Part shown: piece after piece, positions 22,138 through 48,515 of the stretch
How positions within the stretch are numbered: position 1 is the stretch's first letter
Layout of the letters: every line of letters begins with the position of its first letter
Origin: Chaenocephalus aceratus
Taxonomy: Eukaryota; Chordata; Actinopteri; Perciformes; Channichthyidae
Assembly: GCA_023974075.1 (NCBI GenBank)
Contig: CM043790.1
Span: 18,243,883-18,307,882, forward strand
Direction of reading: 5' to 3'
DNA length: 64,000 bases
Translations under genes and position numbers: made by a program
Notes under the pieces: model-generated
Told to the model about the DNA's origin: nothing
The model's input: the letters and a program-made list of their open reading frames with translations, nothing else
Databases searched by the model: none

Positions 22138-23570
22138 GTTGAACTGTCTGTTTAAAATTAATTGAAGCATCAGACAAAAAAAGCTTTTGAAAATAATATT
22201 ATATTTTGATTTAATATATTTGTAAACCTGAAGAGTCAGTGCCTCACCAGCCATGAACCTCTCTGCAGAAGCTTATATATAGACATCTGAGTTTTTTGTG
22301 CCCCACCACTTTTGTACATATAGAAACGCCACTGTTTCTTCTACAGGAACAAGTCCTGTTTCTCATTTGAAGCCAGGAAAAGGCTAGTCACTGTGACCTT
22401 TTTACCTGTGCTGGACTATGGTGATTTGATATGAATGCACCTGCCCATTGCCTGGAAAAGTTAGATGCTGCGTATCACAGTGCTCTGAGATTTGTTACTA
22501 ACTGTAAAGCACTTACTCATCACTGTACCCTGTATGCCAAGGCAGGTCTACCTTCACTAACTGTACGGAGGCTCAGTCATTGGTACATGTTCATTTATAA
22601 AGCCATGTTGGGTAAACTACCTTTTTATATCTGCTCTCTGATCTCTGGACGAATTGAAAGTACGTATTGCCTGAGATCTCATGTTGTTTTATTAAATGTG
22701 CCAAGTGCTAGGACTGTCTTAGGGAAGAAAGCTTTTAGATGTGCAGCTCCACTAAATTGGAACAGTCTGCAAACCTGTTTAAAACTGAGCACTTTGGTTC
22801 CCCTGCATCATTTTAAAACTCGGCTGGGTGACATGCTGTTTGATACTCATGGTACCTGTCACTGTAAATAGAGTTTTGTAAACTGTACATTATGTTGTAT
22901 GTCATCCTTATTGTTGTTCTGTTGTTTTTATGTTACATGTGTAACTAATGTCCTGCAGGTCACCCTTGAAAAAGAGATCTTTTGATCTCAAGGGGCTTTC
23001 ACCTGGTTAAATAAAGGCTACAAACAATATGTTTTACATTTGATAACACCAATGTGTTTAATACTGGCAACTTCTAATTGTGGGAAAAACGAAAACGTTC
23101 AGTAGAGACGTCCCATAGAACATTTTGCGAAACACAATAGCCAGCATGTGTAGTTCTTGGGGGGGGGCGTTCGATTCCAGTTTTGGATAGTCTGGTTTCG
23201 TTCCATTTCAAACAGCTGTTTGACGCTCGGCGTAACCTTGGCGCACTGCCACTCCAACATCCAATCCCAGAGCTTGAAGATTAATCACAGGGACTGTAGT
23301 CCTAAACGATAGCTGGGGATTATGGGTAGTGTCTTCGGCCATCCTAAACTCCGAGAGGCCTACGTCTGTTTCCGGTTATTTTTATTTTGAAATTCAGTTC
23401 CTGACGGACGCCAAAAAAGCCAGAGATTATGGAATTAAACCAATAAATAAATCAAGGATAATTGTGTGTTATTGGTGAGTAAATAACAATGTGTTATTTT
23501 CAAAAGAATAACAAATTAGAAGGAAAAAAATATTTAAAAAATACAGATTTCAGTATTCTGAGGCTCTGAG

Positions 23571-24394
23571 TAGGGGTGGGCGATATTGAAAAATATGTTA
23601 TCACGATATTTTCAGGCAGTATCACGATAGACGATATATATCACGATATTTTTTCATGTCGGTTATTATGGTTATTTTTCAAGTTACTTAACAGTACAAG
23701 CACCTACAAGGTAACAGAAACTAAAACAAAAAGGAGTAACAGACCAACATAGCATTTCAAGCTGGTTTTATTTCAGAAATGAATCCCTGAATGAACAAGT
23801 GAGCAGTGAACATCAATAAACATGAAAAGGAGGGTAAAACATAACTAAGTAAAACATAAAACATCAATGAGGAAAAGTCAGTGCCAAACAATTAAAATGT
23901 AAACTTTAGAGTAGACTTGAAGTGTAATCAAATACTTTAGCATAACTGAAGGGGAAAACATAAAACGCCACAGCGTCAGTTATGTCTTTCCACCGTTTGC
24001 TAGTCTTTTCATAAGGAGCCCCTTTATGAAATGCCTGCCCTATGGTTGCTCGCTGCAAAGAAAGGGGGCGGGGACTTTGGGAGCGTGTCAAACAACTCGG
24101 ACTGAACGAAAGCAGAGGTGCGCTGACATTGTGAAATCGATCGGGCTTGATATATGGTGAAATTAAAATCAGTAGGTGAGGCTGGGGGAGCGGGAGGGGA
24201 AGAGGCTCTCCGTCCGCTGTCATAGCCCCCTGCGCCGCGCACGGAGAGCCTCTTCCCCTCCCGCTAATTTTTTTTTTTTTTTTCGAATTTTTTTTTTTTT
24301 TTTTTTATCACGATAGGACGATATCTCTGAAAAAGCATATCGTGGAGACCTAATATCGTCACGACGATATATATCGTCATATCGCCCACCCCTA
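23571..24394. mobile_element. hAT MITE (GGGGTGGGCGATAT family), 8-bp target duplication
   Basis: Ends TAGGGGTGGGCGATAT and ATATCGCCCACCCCTA are inverted. GCTCTGAG is duplicated at 23563-23570 and 24395-24402. The 824-bp element splits the right arm of the 11.4-kb unit. Repeated CACGATAT motifs lie near both ends. Inside, a long hairpin around 24185-24265 (AGCGGGAGGGGAAGAGGCTC and its complement) is followed by two T tracts at about 24268-24306. Confidence 0.88.
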
Positions 24395-24713
24395 GCTCTG
24401 AGCCCCATTTATTTTCCTCACAGACGGCAACAAAAGTCTGAAATTATACGATTTTAAACAAAAGCAATAACTGTGGCTTGATATTGAGTAAGAACATGTT
24501 TTTATGAACCACACAGCTTCCGGTCTTCCACGACCCGACCGGAGAAAAAGACGTGCTGCAGGCACGAAACACATTACCAGTAGAAATACATTGCTTTTAA
24601 AATCGTGCTGTGCAAGACGAAAAAAAGGGGAAAATCGTGTTGGTGAACACGAATCAATAGATTAAAAATCGTGTTTGTGAACATGAAATGCCATGAGACT
24701 GGGTTGGCTGATG

Positions 24714-25897
24714 AGGGTTTCACATCCAAAATAAACCAAGGCTAAACCACCGTCATGGTGCAAAGTGCTGGCACTTTGAGCTTGAGAGGCCATTTCAACT
24801 CACCTGCAGCATCATAAGTTCTCAAGGAGGGAGATGCTAGTGACATGGCCGAAGGATTGCTATGACATTTGGCACAGACATTCATATTGCCATGCAGAGA
24901 GATTCCTAGTGATTTTGGTGATTCAGACCTTGCCTTTGGTGTTACCATTAGTCAAATGTATGGACAATAGGGCAGATTGCAATGAAACTGCTATGAGCTC
25001 CAGTCCAGGTAGCAAGGCTAATTGAAAAGCTAGCTGAAAACAGCTACTGTTAGCATCAATTTAGTTTTTTATCAAACTCCGCAATTTATCAGGAGTCATA
25101 GCAATGCATCCGGAGAAAAGGACCAGAGAAAACCATAAAACATTTTCACATAATATTGTTGTTTCACCAAATTCAACGTAGTGCCAATAAAGACTTACAC
25201 ACTTCTCCTGGGAGCAATGGAACTGACAATGAGTAATAACATAATGTTGCTTTAATAGAGGTGAATGGAGTGTTTTCCCCAAATTATAACATTATTTAAA
25301 CAGATAAAAAGGACAATAAAAGACCTGAGAGGCAAGTAATATGATTCTGTTTTCTTCAAGGTTGTGTCTTCCTGGTCGAATGTACTTATTGTAAGTCGCT
25401 TTGGATAAAAGCGTCAGCTAAATGCAATGTAATGTAATGTAATCCAACTTGTTTTCTATTAAACCTTAAGAATAGGTGAAAAATAAACATTTTGCCGGGG
25501 TCATTTTTTTAAGTTTGTTTGGAAAATTGTTCTCTTTTTTACTCGTTTGTTGTTTTAAAACTATTTTTGACCCCAAGAGGCTGTGCACCACTACCCCTCA
25601 CTTCCAGGTTAGCTATACTTTCTCCATGCATTCTAAAAGAGTTCACGTGTGTGAGTAAGGGATGGAACGTTATTACAACAACAAACACAAGAAGAATGAG
25701 CCTGACAAAAAGGTATTTCTCTACCGGTTTTTCACAGATGAAAAATGATGTCAAAAACACAGGAGTCAAAACAAGTTACATCAGACTTAGAAAATGGATC
25801 ATCAATTTGTTTGCACTTGCCTCTCAGGGCTTCTGTAAACAACAGATGTAAATAAGGGACAACAGACTCTGAGGTGATGCAGCTGTCTGACATTCAC
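24714..25897. other. Intergenic DNA with a LINE/SINE-type tail
   Basis: GTAAGTCGCTTTGGATAAAA at about 25392, then GCGTCAGCTAAATGCAATG and (TGTAA)n to about 25443, is the 3' tail shared by fish L2-type LINEs and the SINEs that use it. No body of the element was recognised upstream. The rest of the stretch has only short frames. Confidence 0.55.
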
Positions 25898-25903
25898 TTT
25901 ATT
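25898..25903 (-). terminator. Probable polyadenylation signal of the CPT1 gene
   Basis: TTTATT on the + strand gives AATAAA on the - strand, about 1.6 kb downstream of the stop at 27503. It is the candidate I prefer as the gene end, but other AATAAA hexamers in the 3' UTR could be used. Confidence 0.4.
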
Positions 25904-27502
25904 GTTAAAACTTGTTTTGGTATAGGCCTATCAGCTGCTTGTTTTTTTTACGCGATATTTCAATAAAAGGCAAACATATACAGCTTCTTCTTCAAAAACC
26001 ATGCAGCAGTGTAAACATGAGGTCTACCGAGATAAAAAGTCATACAACTAAAACATACTGGCAAAGAGTCACGTGAAGCAGTTGGTCTGTTTCACTTTCT
26101 AAATCAGCAAAGCTTTAACTTAGTGCTCACCGTTTGCCACATACAGCTGGCAAATATGCATGTTTGTACTGTGAATAAAGGGGTTAAAACAGGGGGAAAA
26201 ATAAATAATGTGACAAACTGACAACATATACATAATAACAGAAAAGCATTTCTATGAGACAGCATTGACATCGGCATTTTCTAAGCATTACTCAAAAAAA
26301 GATGTTCTCCTGCACAGGAGACGCATCCTATTAGGCAAATCTGAGCCTCATATTGATGCACTTTGCTGTAACGGACAACTTTTTTCGCTGATAATAGAAG
26401 GACCGGTCATGAAGTGCATAACAGAGTGACACATACAGTTAACCCGCTCACAAGCAACAGAAAATATAAATGTCGGCCACACATAGTGTTCGTCAGTCTT
26501 CCCCCTGCCAGCAGCCCCTCCTGCTCAACCTTCACTTTCACGGCAAACTTCATGTTAAGACACACCAGCTCCTCTGGTCACATGACAGTTTGACTGAATC
26601 TCAATTTCTTCTACTGTTGCACATGAACACAATAAAATAGTCATCCAATGATATAGCCAGCAGCCTAGAATACCAGGCCAAGCTAGAAAAACCTGAGAAT
26701 GAAAACGACAAAACACACGCGATCTGCCTTCGTGCTACATAATAAATCATAGCCACTGAAAAGGATGAACACATTGTGTACTTGAGTCAGAAAGGCAATG
26801 TTGATCAGAAGGTCACGTTCCCCATGAAAGCTAACCATAGATCAACTGTTTAACTCCTTCTGGCCTCCGTATTTATCGCATTACTGGATACATTGTTGTC
26901 GGCCTAGCAAATCAGACATTCTAATCTGTGGTACATGAAATTAATGGACAAAATGCAACATGCAATTTGTTGGTGATATTTAAAAATCAAGTTTGGCCAG
27001 TTTACACATGACTCGGGCTGCAATTATAGTGACCAGATGAAGCCTAAAAAACTAAAATAATTCACAGATTTTCAAAATTGGAACAAAGACTATTGCACCA
27101 TCTCTGAACTTAAAACAAGATTTAAACATTGGATGATGCCACTGAACAATTATTTAACTTACATTTCTCTTAGTGCGGTAATCAGACTAGAGCTCTAATT
27201 TCCCCCTCCCTTTCTGCCCTTTTTACATTAGTGAGTCTCTAAGGCACCCGTGCGAACAGTCATGTGAATAAAAACTTTGATCTGTGCCCTATCTGTACCC
27301 ATATCACCACAATCTCAGCTTCCCTATACATACAGTACACAGAAACTCCATATCGACAAACACCTCTCAATCATCCTTATTTCTGTAACATCAATTAACT
27401 TAAAAATAACCCAAAATCCAATATTTTATTATATACAATCTTCGTGAAGAAAAAAACATTTGTTGCTAAACACAATGTTACTTCCACCAATGGAGAGGAC
27501 AA
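25904..27502 (-). other. Probable 3' UTR of the CPT1 gene
   Basis: No ORF or transposon was recognised here. Position and the downstream AATAAA suggest 3' UTR. The boundary is inferred. Confidence 0.4.
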
Positions 27503-42642
<15,140 letters not shown>

Positions 42643-45541
42643 GGTGGCTTCTACTGCACAGGGTCACTGAGGGCAGAAGAAGTGCAAGATAATAGAGTAA
42701 GTTAAGAGGCAGTTACAAGAAGACTTATAGCAATCATACAAGGTCAATCACAAAGTAAATATGGATACTAACTACAAGAATGAGCAGATCTCAACAATGT
42801 AAAATCACCACAGGCTGACATCGGGATAAGGCTGTGCATTATTGTATTCAGAACAAAATTGGAACATCCTGTTCTATTCACATGCTCCTGGCTGTCACAG
42901 TGCTTTGAAATCAGTGGTTGTTATTCCTCGAAGGCACTGCAGGTTGCCTCATTCCCAAGGTTTCTTCAGTTTAAGCTCTTTGTAGGAAACTGGCCAGTAG
43001 ACCACGGAGTGACTGGATAAATGCAAGCTTACTTTCAGAGGCAAAACTGTTGAGTGTCCATGAAGTCTTGAGTTACAGAGACAATATTGTAGTCTTGAAA
43101 CCACATTTGTTATATTCTCTGTATGATATTGGTCTTGACCGCAACTTTATCTAGTTTTGATTCTGGGGTAATCTTTTTAGAGAAGATTCATTTAGAGTCC
43201 CATTTTGTATACTTTCTAAAGGCTGTCATGTGAAAAAGCAGTGGAACTAAAGGGCATGTATACAAACATAACATCAGATACTTGGTTTAACTGCAATACA
43301 AATGCCTTGTAACAACGATTATTGTTTATTAACATTGAATGACAAAGCAGCATCCTTTATAAGGAAGTGATGTATTTTGAATACAAGTAGGTCCTTCATA
43401 AATCAGCTTGACATGAATGTTTTTGTATTTGGCTACTGTATCATCTGAACTGGATCCTGCAAACTGACACCAGAGGAGATGCACTGGGAGGTGACTGTGT
43501 TGCATTACTGGTACTCATCACTGGACCGGTTAGGCAGGTGTAGCATCTCTATTATAAACCTGAAGATCATTTTATTTCAAATGGGCAAACCTCTCTGAAA
43601 CCTGTTTAAATAATGTTAGAAAGCATTTTTAGTTTTTATGTGAAATACAATGTTAACTGATATAAGTGATGCTTTACTTAGTAAGATTAGTTAAATAAAT
43701 GACAGAGATTTTAGACGTACTATATGACCACCATTTTCTATAGCACAGACTCAGAACCCATGTCTCGCTTCAAATTACAATGCTAAAGCCTTTATTTGAC
43801 CACTGTTGGTATGGGAGACCAGCAGAATGTGTGAAGTAAATACCACCTGAATTATATAATGCCTGGTTGACTGTGGCGTTGTGAGGGACCTGCTGTTTCC
43901 AGCTGCCTTCAATTGCAGTAGGAAATACAATAACCACATAAGCAAAAACAAGTACCTCACGAGTGGGCAAGTTCAAACTGGCCATTGATTATATAGATCG
44001 TTAAACTGAGGTTAATGTTTTGCATCCTATGGCATGGATTTGCTGTATTAGGTTTTCTCTTCACTTTTCAATAAGACTACAGCAACGTTTCCCTGCAGCC
44101 TCGTCTTAGTTTCTGAAAGCAATGTTTTTTCTTTACAGTCATTTTTTATGTTATTTAATGAGAGCACTCTGAAAGCAGGACACGTATCTACGTTTTTAGT
44201 CCTCGGAAGGAGCACCATCCACCGTTTGAGGCGTGAGTCCCCTCCCCCAGCTACTTTCCAGCATCACATGATCCACCCTGTGTTGCAGAAACTAGGGGAA
44301 AGGTCGCAGCACTGCGCCGCTTAGAAACCGGGTAAAACTGGCAACATAGTAGTGGGTATATCCCATTGTGGTCACAATAAAGCCAACCAAAAAAGATTGT
44401 TCATTTTGGATATTGTATAATAGGCGTGTGTTCATTTGCTATACTTTACAGCAGTTAGACAGCCGTTGCTAGCGTTAATACATTATGTCAACTCCCCTCC
44501 CAAGTCTTCAAGCACTTGACGTTATGTCAACCTTATCTGCAATTGATTCTGACCAAAACACCACATAAACCACTCCATAAAGCCTTAAGCCTGTTGTCAT
44601 TACTATATCATTTAACATGAAACTACACACAAACGCGTACATTTGTTGCATTAGCCTATGTTAATGATCTTTCCCACATGGTCTAGGAGAAAGGGGGTCA
44701 CCAGTGTGCACCCCCCCTTGTCAATACAATATTCTATTTATGAATAAAAAATAACCAGCGTTTTCAGTCACATGCAAATAAACTACGGTTAATATCTGTA
44801 CTTTTATGATGCTCTCACAAGAAGGACACCATGACGAACCTACTGACCTTCACTAGCAGGTGACAACACACCTATTTAAAATTTATCTTTTGCTACTGCC
44901 ACACATTATAACTGCAGACAAGCTATACTATACTATTGTTGTTATTATTAGAGTAACACAACTGTATCTAGTGTTATAGAGCTTCCAGGTAACTGTCAAT
45001 GAATGACCTTTACTTGGACTTTTGCCTACATTTATGTTATGAACAACACAGGGGTGCTAAGGGACCGTTTAACGTTCGCAATACAAAAAAGTCAGGGTAG
45101 ATTTTTTAATGCAGATATTCACGAGGCCTTTTCAGCATTTTCCACAACCTGCTGTTAAAACCCAATAGCATGGCTGTGAGGACAATAGACAATTACGCTC
45201 GAGGCATAGTTTCCACTTTCACAATTAGCGTTGATGCTGTCAACTTAATTTCTGACTGCCCGGTAATGTCAATGCTATTATGTAGAAACCTACTGTACGC
45301 CATGTAAACACCGCGGCGCGCAGCTCTAAAGCACTGCGCCGACACGAGAATGCAACAAACTGACATTAACTGCGCAGAGCTAACGACAGCTTTTAAAAAG
45401 GTGTTTGCCTAGCTTGCCATGTTTCTTTTTCCCCTAAATACTCTGCAGCCATATTTTCACAGCTACTTCCAAAACTGCCGAGAGGGACATAAAGAGAGTC
45501 AAGAGGCTTTCAGAAAAGGGATAATTATTAGGCCTACTCAC
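42643..45541 (-). other. CPT1 first intron
   Basis: The first intron lies between the non-coding exon and the exon with the start codon. On the gene strand the acceptor is CTGCCCTCAG or the GTGCAG 13 bp later; which is used decides a few bases of 5' UTR. No transposon was recognised. A GC-richer patch occurs at 45290-45390. Confidence 0.5.
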
Positions 45542-45640
45542 CAACGTTTTCGGTCAGTCAGAGAGAGCTGAGCTTTCGGTTTTGAGGAGGATGTGACACG
45601 GCCTGGCTGTCGGCGGGGACTGCGTTACACTCTGCATGAA
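45542..45640 (-). promoter_or_regulatory. Probable non-coding first exon and promoter region of the CPT1 gene
   Basis: On the - strand, CGTTG is followed by a perfect donor GTGAGT (45541-45536). The sequence upstream (45550-45640) is GC-richer than its surroundings. No TATA box was identified. The transcription start is not placed; the right border is nominal. Confidence 0.5.
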
Positions 45641-45856
45641 TGAGAGGACAGACTTGAATACAGCCTGCCCCCTTTCTTACTCAAGTGGCCGAGAGAACCA
45701 TCACGTCGCGTTAGAAACAGCGCCCCCTCGAGGTATTTTGTGATAAAATGTATGGTTTGTATGAGGACAGCCAGCAGGTGTGAATTGGAAATACATCTTG
45801 CTGAGAATGAAGTCACATACACCATGAGTACCCAGTAGGCCTACTTCATACCCATA

Positions 45857-46152
45857 TTGTTAAATTGTTCTTATGCCTTCTTCCTGAGTCACTTCTCTCC
45901 TCCATCACAGCGTTGTGGCTGTGCATATCACTTATTGCGTTGCTGGCGGAGCCTGCGCTTGTGCTCGGTTGATGACTGTCCTCCTCCTCATTCACTTGTT
46001 CATTTTCACTGCGGTCAAGCCAGCCTCCACTTCGGAAAACACAGTCAAGCCAGCATCCGCGTTGTTTTGCGGTGCGCGAATATCCTATGCATTACGGTAA
46101 CGGCCTGGAAAAACTGCCTTCAAAATAAAAGTGCTTACTCGGTCAATAACAA
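45857..46152 (+). mobile_element. LTR-like segment (solo)
   Basis: The segment ends CTTCAAAATAAAAGTGCTTA then CTCGGTCAATAACA, i.e. a polyadenylation signal close to a CA terminus, as in LTRs. The part from ACTGCGGTCAAGCC to the end recurs inverted at 54195-54430. The left border (TGTTAAATTG) is a guess, and no matching target duplication was seen. Confidence 0.5.
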
Positions 46153-46293
46153 TTATACCAAACATATATATAAAATATGTACTATATAGGCCTAATATGA
46201 TCAATAATAATGTAAGACAAACTACTACATTATAACTGAGTGAATTTAAAACTTAAAGAGTTTCAAAATAAAAGACCTTTGAAGTCTCATATA

Positions 46294-46846
46294 CAGTTGC
46301 AAGAAAAAGTATGTGAACCCTTTGGATTCTCCACACATAGCGTTGTGTGTTCCTTCGAAACAACTCAACTTTGGTTTCATCTGTCCACAGAATATTTTGC
46401 CAGTAGTGCTGTGGAACATCCAGGTGCTCTTTTGCAAACTTCAAACGTGCAGCAATGTTTTTTGTGGACAGCAGTGGCTTCCTCCGTGGTGTCCTCCCAT
46501 GAACTCCATTCTTGTTCAGTGTTTTACGTATCGTAGATTCGTCAACAGAGATGTTAGCATGTGCCAGAGATTTCTTTAAGTCTCTAGCTGACACTCTAGG
46601 ATTCTTCTTCACCTCATTGAGCATTCTGCGCTGTGCTCTTGCAGTCATCTTTACAGGACGGCCACTCCTAGGGAGAGTAGCAACAGTGCTGAACTTTCTC
46701 CATTTATAGACAATTTGTCTTACCGTGGACTGATGAACATCAAGGCTTTTAGAGATACTTTTGTAACCCTTTCCAGCTTTATGCAAGTCAACCATTCTTA
46801 ATCGTAGGTCTTCTGAGAGCTCTTTTGTGCGAGGCATGGTGCACAT
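46294..46846 (-). pseudogene. Tc1 transposase, C-terminally truncated
   Basis: Residues 1-~115 form the paired-like DNA-binding domain with two helix-turn-helix parts joined by the GRPVK hook (about 62-66). The catalytic domain starts with Asp156 (ILWTDETKVELF) and is then cut: after RNTQRYVWR the sequence runs into the terminal repeat. The second Asp and the Glu/Asp of the DDE triad are absent, so no activity is possible. Confidence 0.9.
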
Positions 46847-47223
46847 CTGGCAATGCTTCTTAAGAATAGCAAATTCAAAACTCGTGTGTATTTTTTATAG
46901 GGCAGGGCAGCTTTAACCAACACCTCCAATCTCGTCTCATTGATTGGACTCCAGGTTGGCTGACTCCTGACTCCAATTAGCTCTTGAAGAAGTCTTTAGC
47001 CTAGGCCCGGGGTTCACATACTTTTTCCACACTGCACTGTGAATGTTTACATGGTGTGTTCAATAAAAACATGAAAACATATAATTGTTTGTTTGGTATT
47101 AGTTTAAGCAGACTGTGTTTGTCTATTGTTGTGACTTAGATGAATATCAGAACACATTTTATGACCAACTTATGCAGAAATCCAGGTAATTCCAAAGGGT
47201 TCACATACTTTTTCTTGCAACTG
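46294..47223 (-). mobile_element. Tc1/mariner element, internally deleted
   Basis: CAGTTGCAAGAAAAAGTATG at the left is matched by its inverted form ending CTG at 47223, with TA at 46292-46293 and 47224-47225. At 930 bp it is well short of the usual ~1.6 kb; the missing part is the C-terminal half of the transposase. Confidence 0.92.
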
Positions 47224-48129
47224 TATGAGCTATCATCCCTCTGTTTTTAGATAAGAATAAAACAAAAACCCTCCAGTATCAAAGACTTATTTCACTCCAG
47301 GGTGATAGCAGGACACCCCATCTAGTCACTCAGAGAGAATCAGGACAATCTGATGTAGAGTTTCAAAATAAAAGTCCTTTGAAGTCTCATATATGAGCTA
47401 TCACCCGGAATATTTGGAAAAAATATAATGTACAATAGAAGAGAAATAAAGGTTAAAGCAAAAATATCCATATTCACTGTAAAATAAGAGTATCTACATC
47501 CAAATGCACACTATAGAACAGACAATAATACATTTGAAATTCTCAAAAGTATGCACTGCATGTACGATGTAAGTACAATGTAGCAGACGGATCAAACAAT
47601 GTATGGTGCAGGGAGTTATCTGCTGGCCAGGGATGACGAGTTGTAGAGGGTTATTGCTTTAGAAATGTTTTGAAAAACAGTCTATGCTTGGCACCCATTA
47701 ATATGCATGTTATGTCAGTTTCAGCTCATGGAACATAGTGCATTCTAGGAACTGGAGGGACTCCACACCCACATTTTTTTCAAAAATTAAAAGATTCAAT
47801 AGTGTTTTGTCATGTGTACATAACTACATACTCCGCCTTATGTCCTATAACATTATATATATATTTTAGGGGCACTGATATGATATGTTAACTTCCTATT
47901 CTTAAATACACTTGCAACAAATATGTGTTTTTGATACACTACACTTACAGTACAAGAACATTTACAATATTTGTAGTATCACTGATAATAATATGAACCT
48001 GTCTACATCAAATTAATTGTTAAGCCTTCATCATTGCTTATTTTGCCTCAAGCGCCTTGGGCCCATGGCAAGTTGTTGTGTCAGCTGTTTAAATGTTTCC
48101 TACTTAACAATTAAACAGAGGCAGAAATA

Positions 48130-48515
48130 AGAAAATTGGTGATGCAGCCTTCGTTAATTATGCCCCAAAGCTGTGGAACACGATACCGTTAGACATCAGG
48201 GAAGCCTGCTCGGTCTAAATATTCAAGAAAAAGCTAAAGCTTTAGATAGCTACTTGGTTTTCTTTTATTATCCTGAATTTTGAATCTATTTTTTACTCAA
48301 TGTCCATTCTATCCTAATTTTATTTATATTTGTATGTCTTTTAACCCTTTCATACAGTATGTGATATCAATGTTCTTGTTAACTGTATTTGATTTGACAT
48401 CTATTTTCTTAAACTCTATCTTATGAGACTGAAGCGCTTTGCACTGCAACTCCTTTATGAAAGGTGCTATACAAATAAAAGGTTATTGTTAATATTATTA
48501 TTATTATTATTATAA
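48130..48515 (+). mobile_element. LINE 3' fragment
   Basis: 48150-48230 encodes the C-terminal LINE motif NYAPKLWNTIPLDIREA. The tail ends with TGAAAGGTGCTATACAAATA and a TTA repeat at about 48490-48515, typical of fish L2/CR1-type LINEs. It is 5'-truncated. Region 47406-48129 before it and 48516-50261 after it show no other supported feature; a GC-rich patch at 49378-49580 is unexplained. Confidence 0.65.

Larger units (their letters stand above)
18269..22334. mobile_element. Outer hAT element (CAGTGGCG ends) inside the LINE
   Basis: CAGTGGCGACTGG at 18269 and CGCCACTG ending at 22334 are inverted ends. TTTCTTCT is duplicated at 18261-18268 and 22335-22342. Removing the element restores the LINE reading across the site. 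After subtracting the inner hAT (2977 bp) the element is about 1.09 kb and has no transposase, so it is non-autonomous. Confidence 0.88.
16725..22870 (+). pseudogene. Reverse transcriptase of the Rex1-like LINE, broken
   Basis: The coding sequence runs in three pieces. 16725 to about 17420 covers the linker and RT motif 0/1 (RKPAGPDNLEPFFLK). About 17400 to 18268 covers the palm: [43 protein letters not shown] and the catalytic FYADDTVMYC. 22343-22870 is the C-terminal region, with LDYGDLI, HHCTLYAKAGLPSL and APLNWNSL. A short deletion near 17415 shifts the frame between pieces one and two; a one-base loss near 22430 gives a stop in the last piece; and a 4.07-kb hAT splits it after GFF. Catalytic residues are kept but the copy is dead. 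Confidence 0.85.
16690..23021 (+). mobile_element. Rex1-like non-LTR retrotransposon, 5'-truncated and split by hAT insertions
   Basis: Sequence from about 16690 to 18268 and from 22343 to about 23021 forms one LINE once the hAT at 18269-22334 is removed. The 3' end carries TTGATCTCAAGGGGCTTTC and ACCTGGTTAAATAAAGGCTA, a tail typical of a common fish LINE. The endonuclease domain is missing. The clade call (Rex1/Babar-like within the CR1/jockey group) is from memory. Confidence 0.78.
13329..24706. mobile_element. 11.4-kb unit with long inverted arms, 7-bp flanking duplication and nested transposons
   Basis: The left end is CAACCCAGTCTCATGGCATT at 13329; the right end is its inverted copy, finishing at 24706. 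GCTGATG flanks both sides (13322-13328 and 24707-24713). The left arm reaches about 13860, with weaker matching to about 13905. The right arm runs from about 23250 to 24706 and contains an 824-bp MITE. Arms share CGGAAACAGACGTAGG, GGCGTCCGTCAGGAACTGAA and their complements. Inside are hAT elements and a LINE, but no transposase that clearly belongs to the arms. It is either a large non-autonomous DNA transposon or two inverted copies that moved together. The 7-bp duplication supports a single insertion. The superfamily is not recognised. Confidence 0.72.
46253..47405 (-). repeat. Single ~170-bp satellite-type unit, inverted relative to the array, split by a Tc1 copy
   Basis: 46253-46293 (TTTCAAAATAAAAGACC) and 47224-47405 (GATGATAGC complement, then TTTCAAAATAAAAGTCC) together make slightly more than one unit of the repeat found as an array at 50262-53285, in opposite orientation. 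The Tc1 element 46294-47223 sits inside it. Confidence 0.8.
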
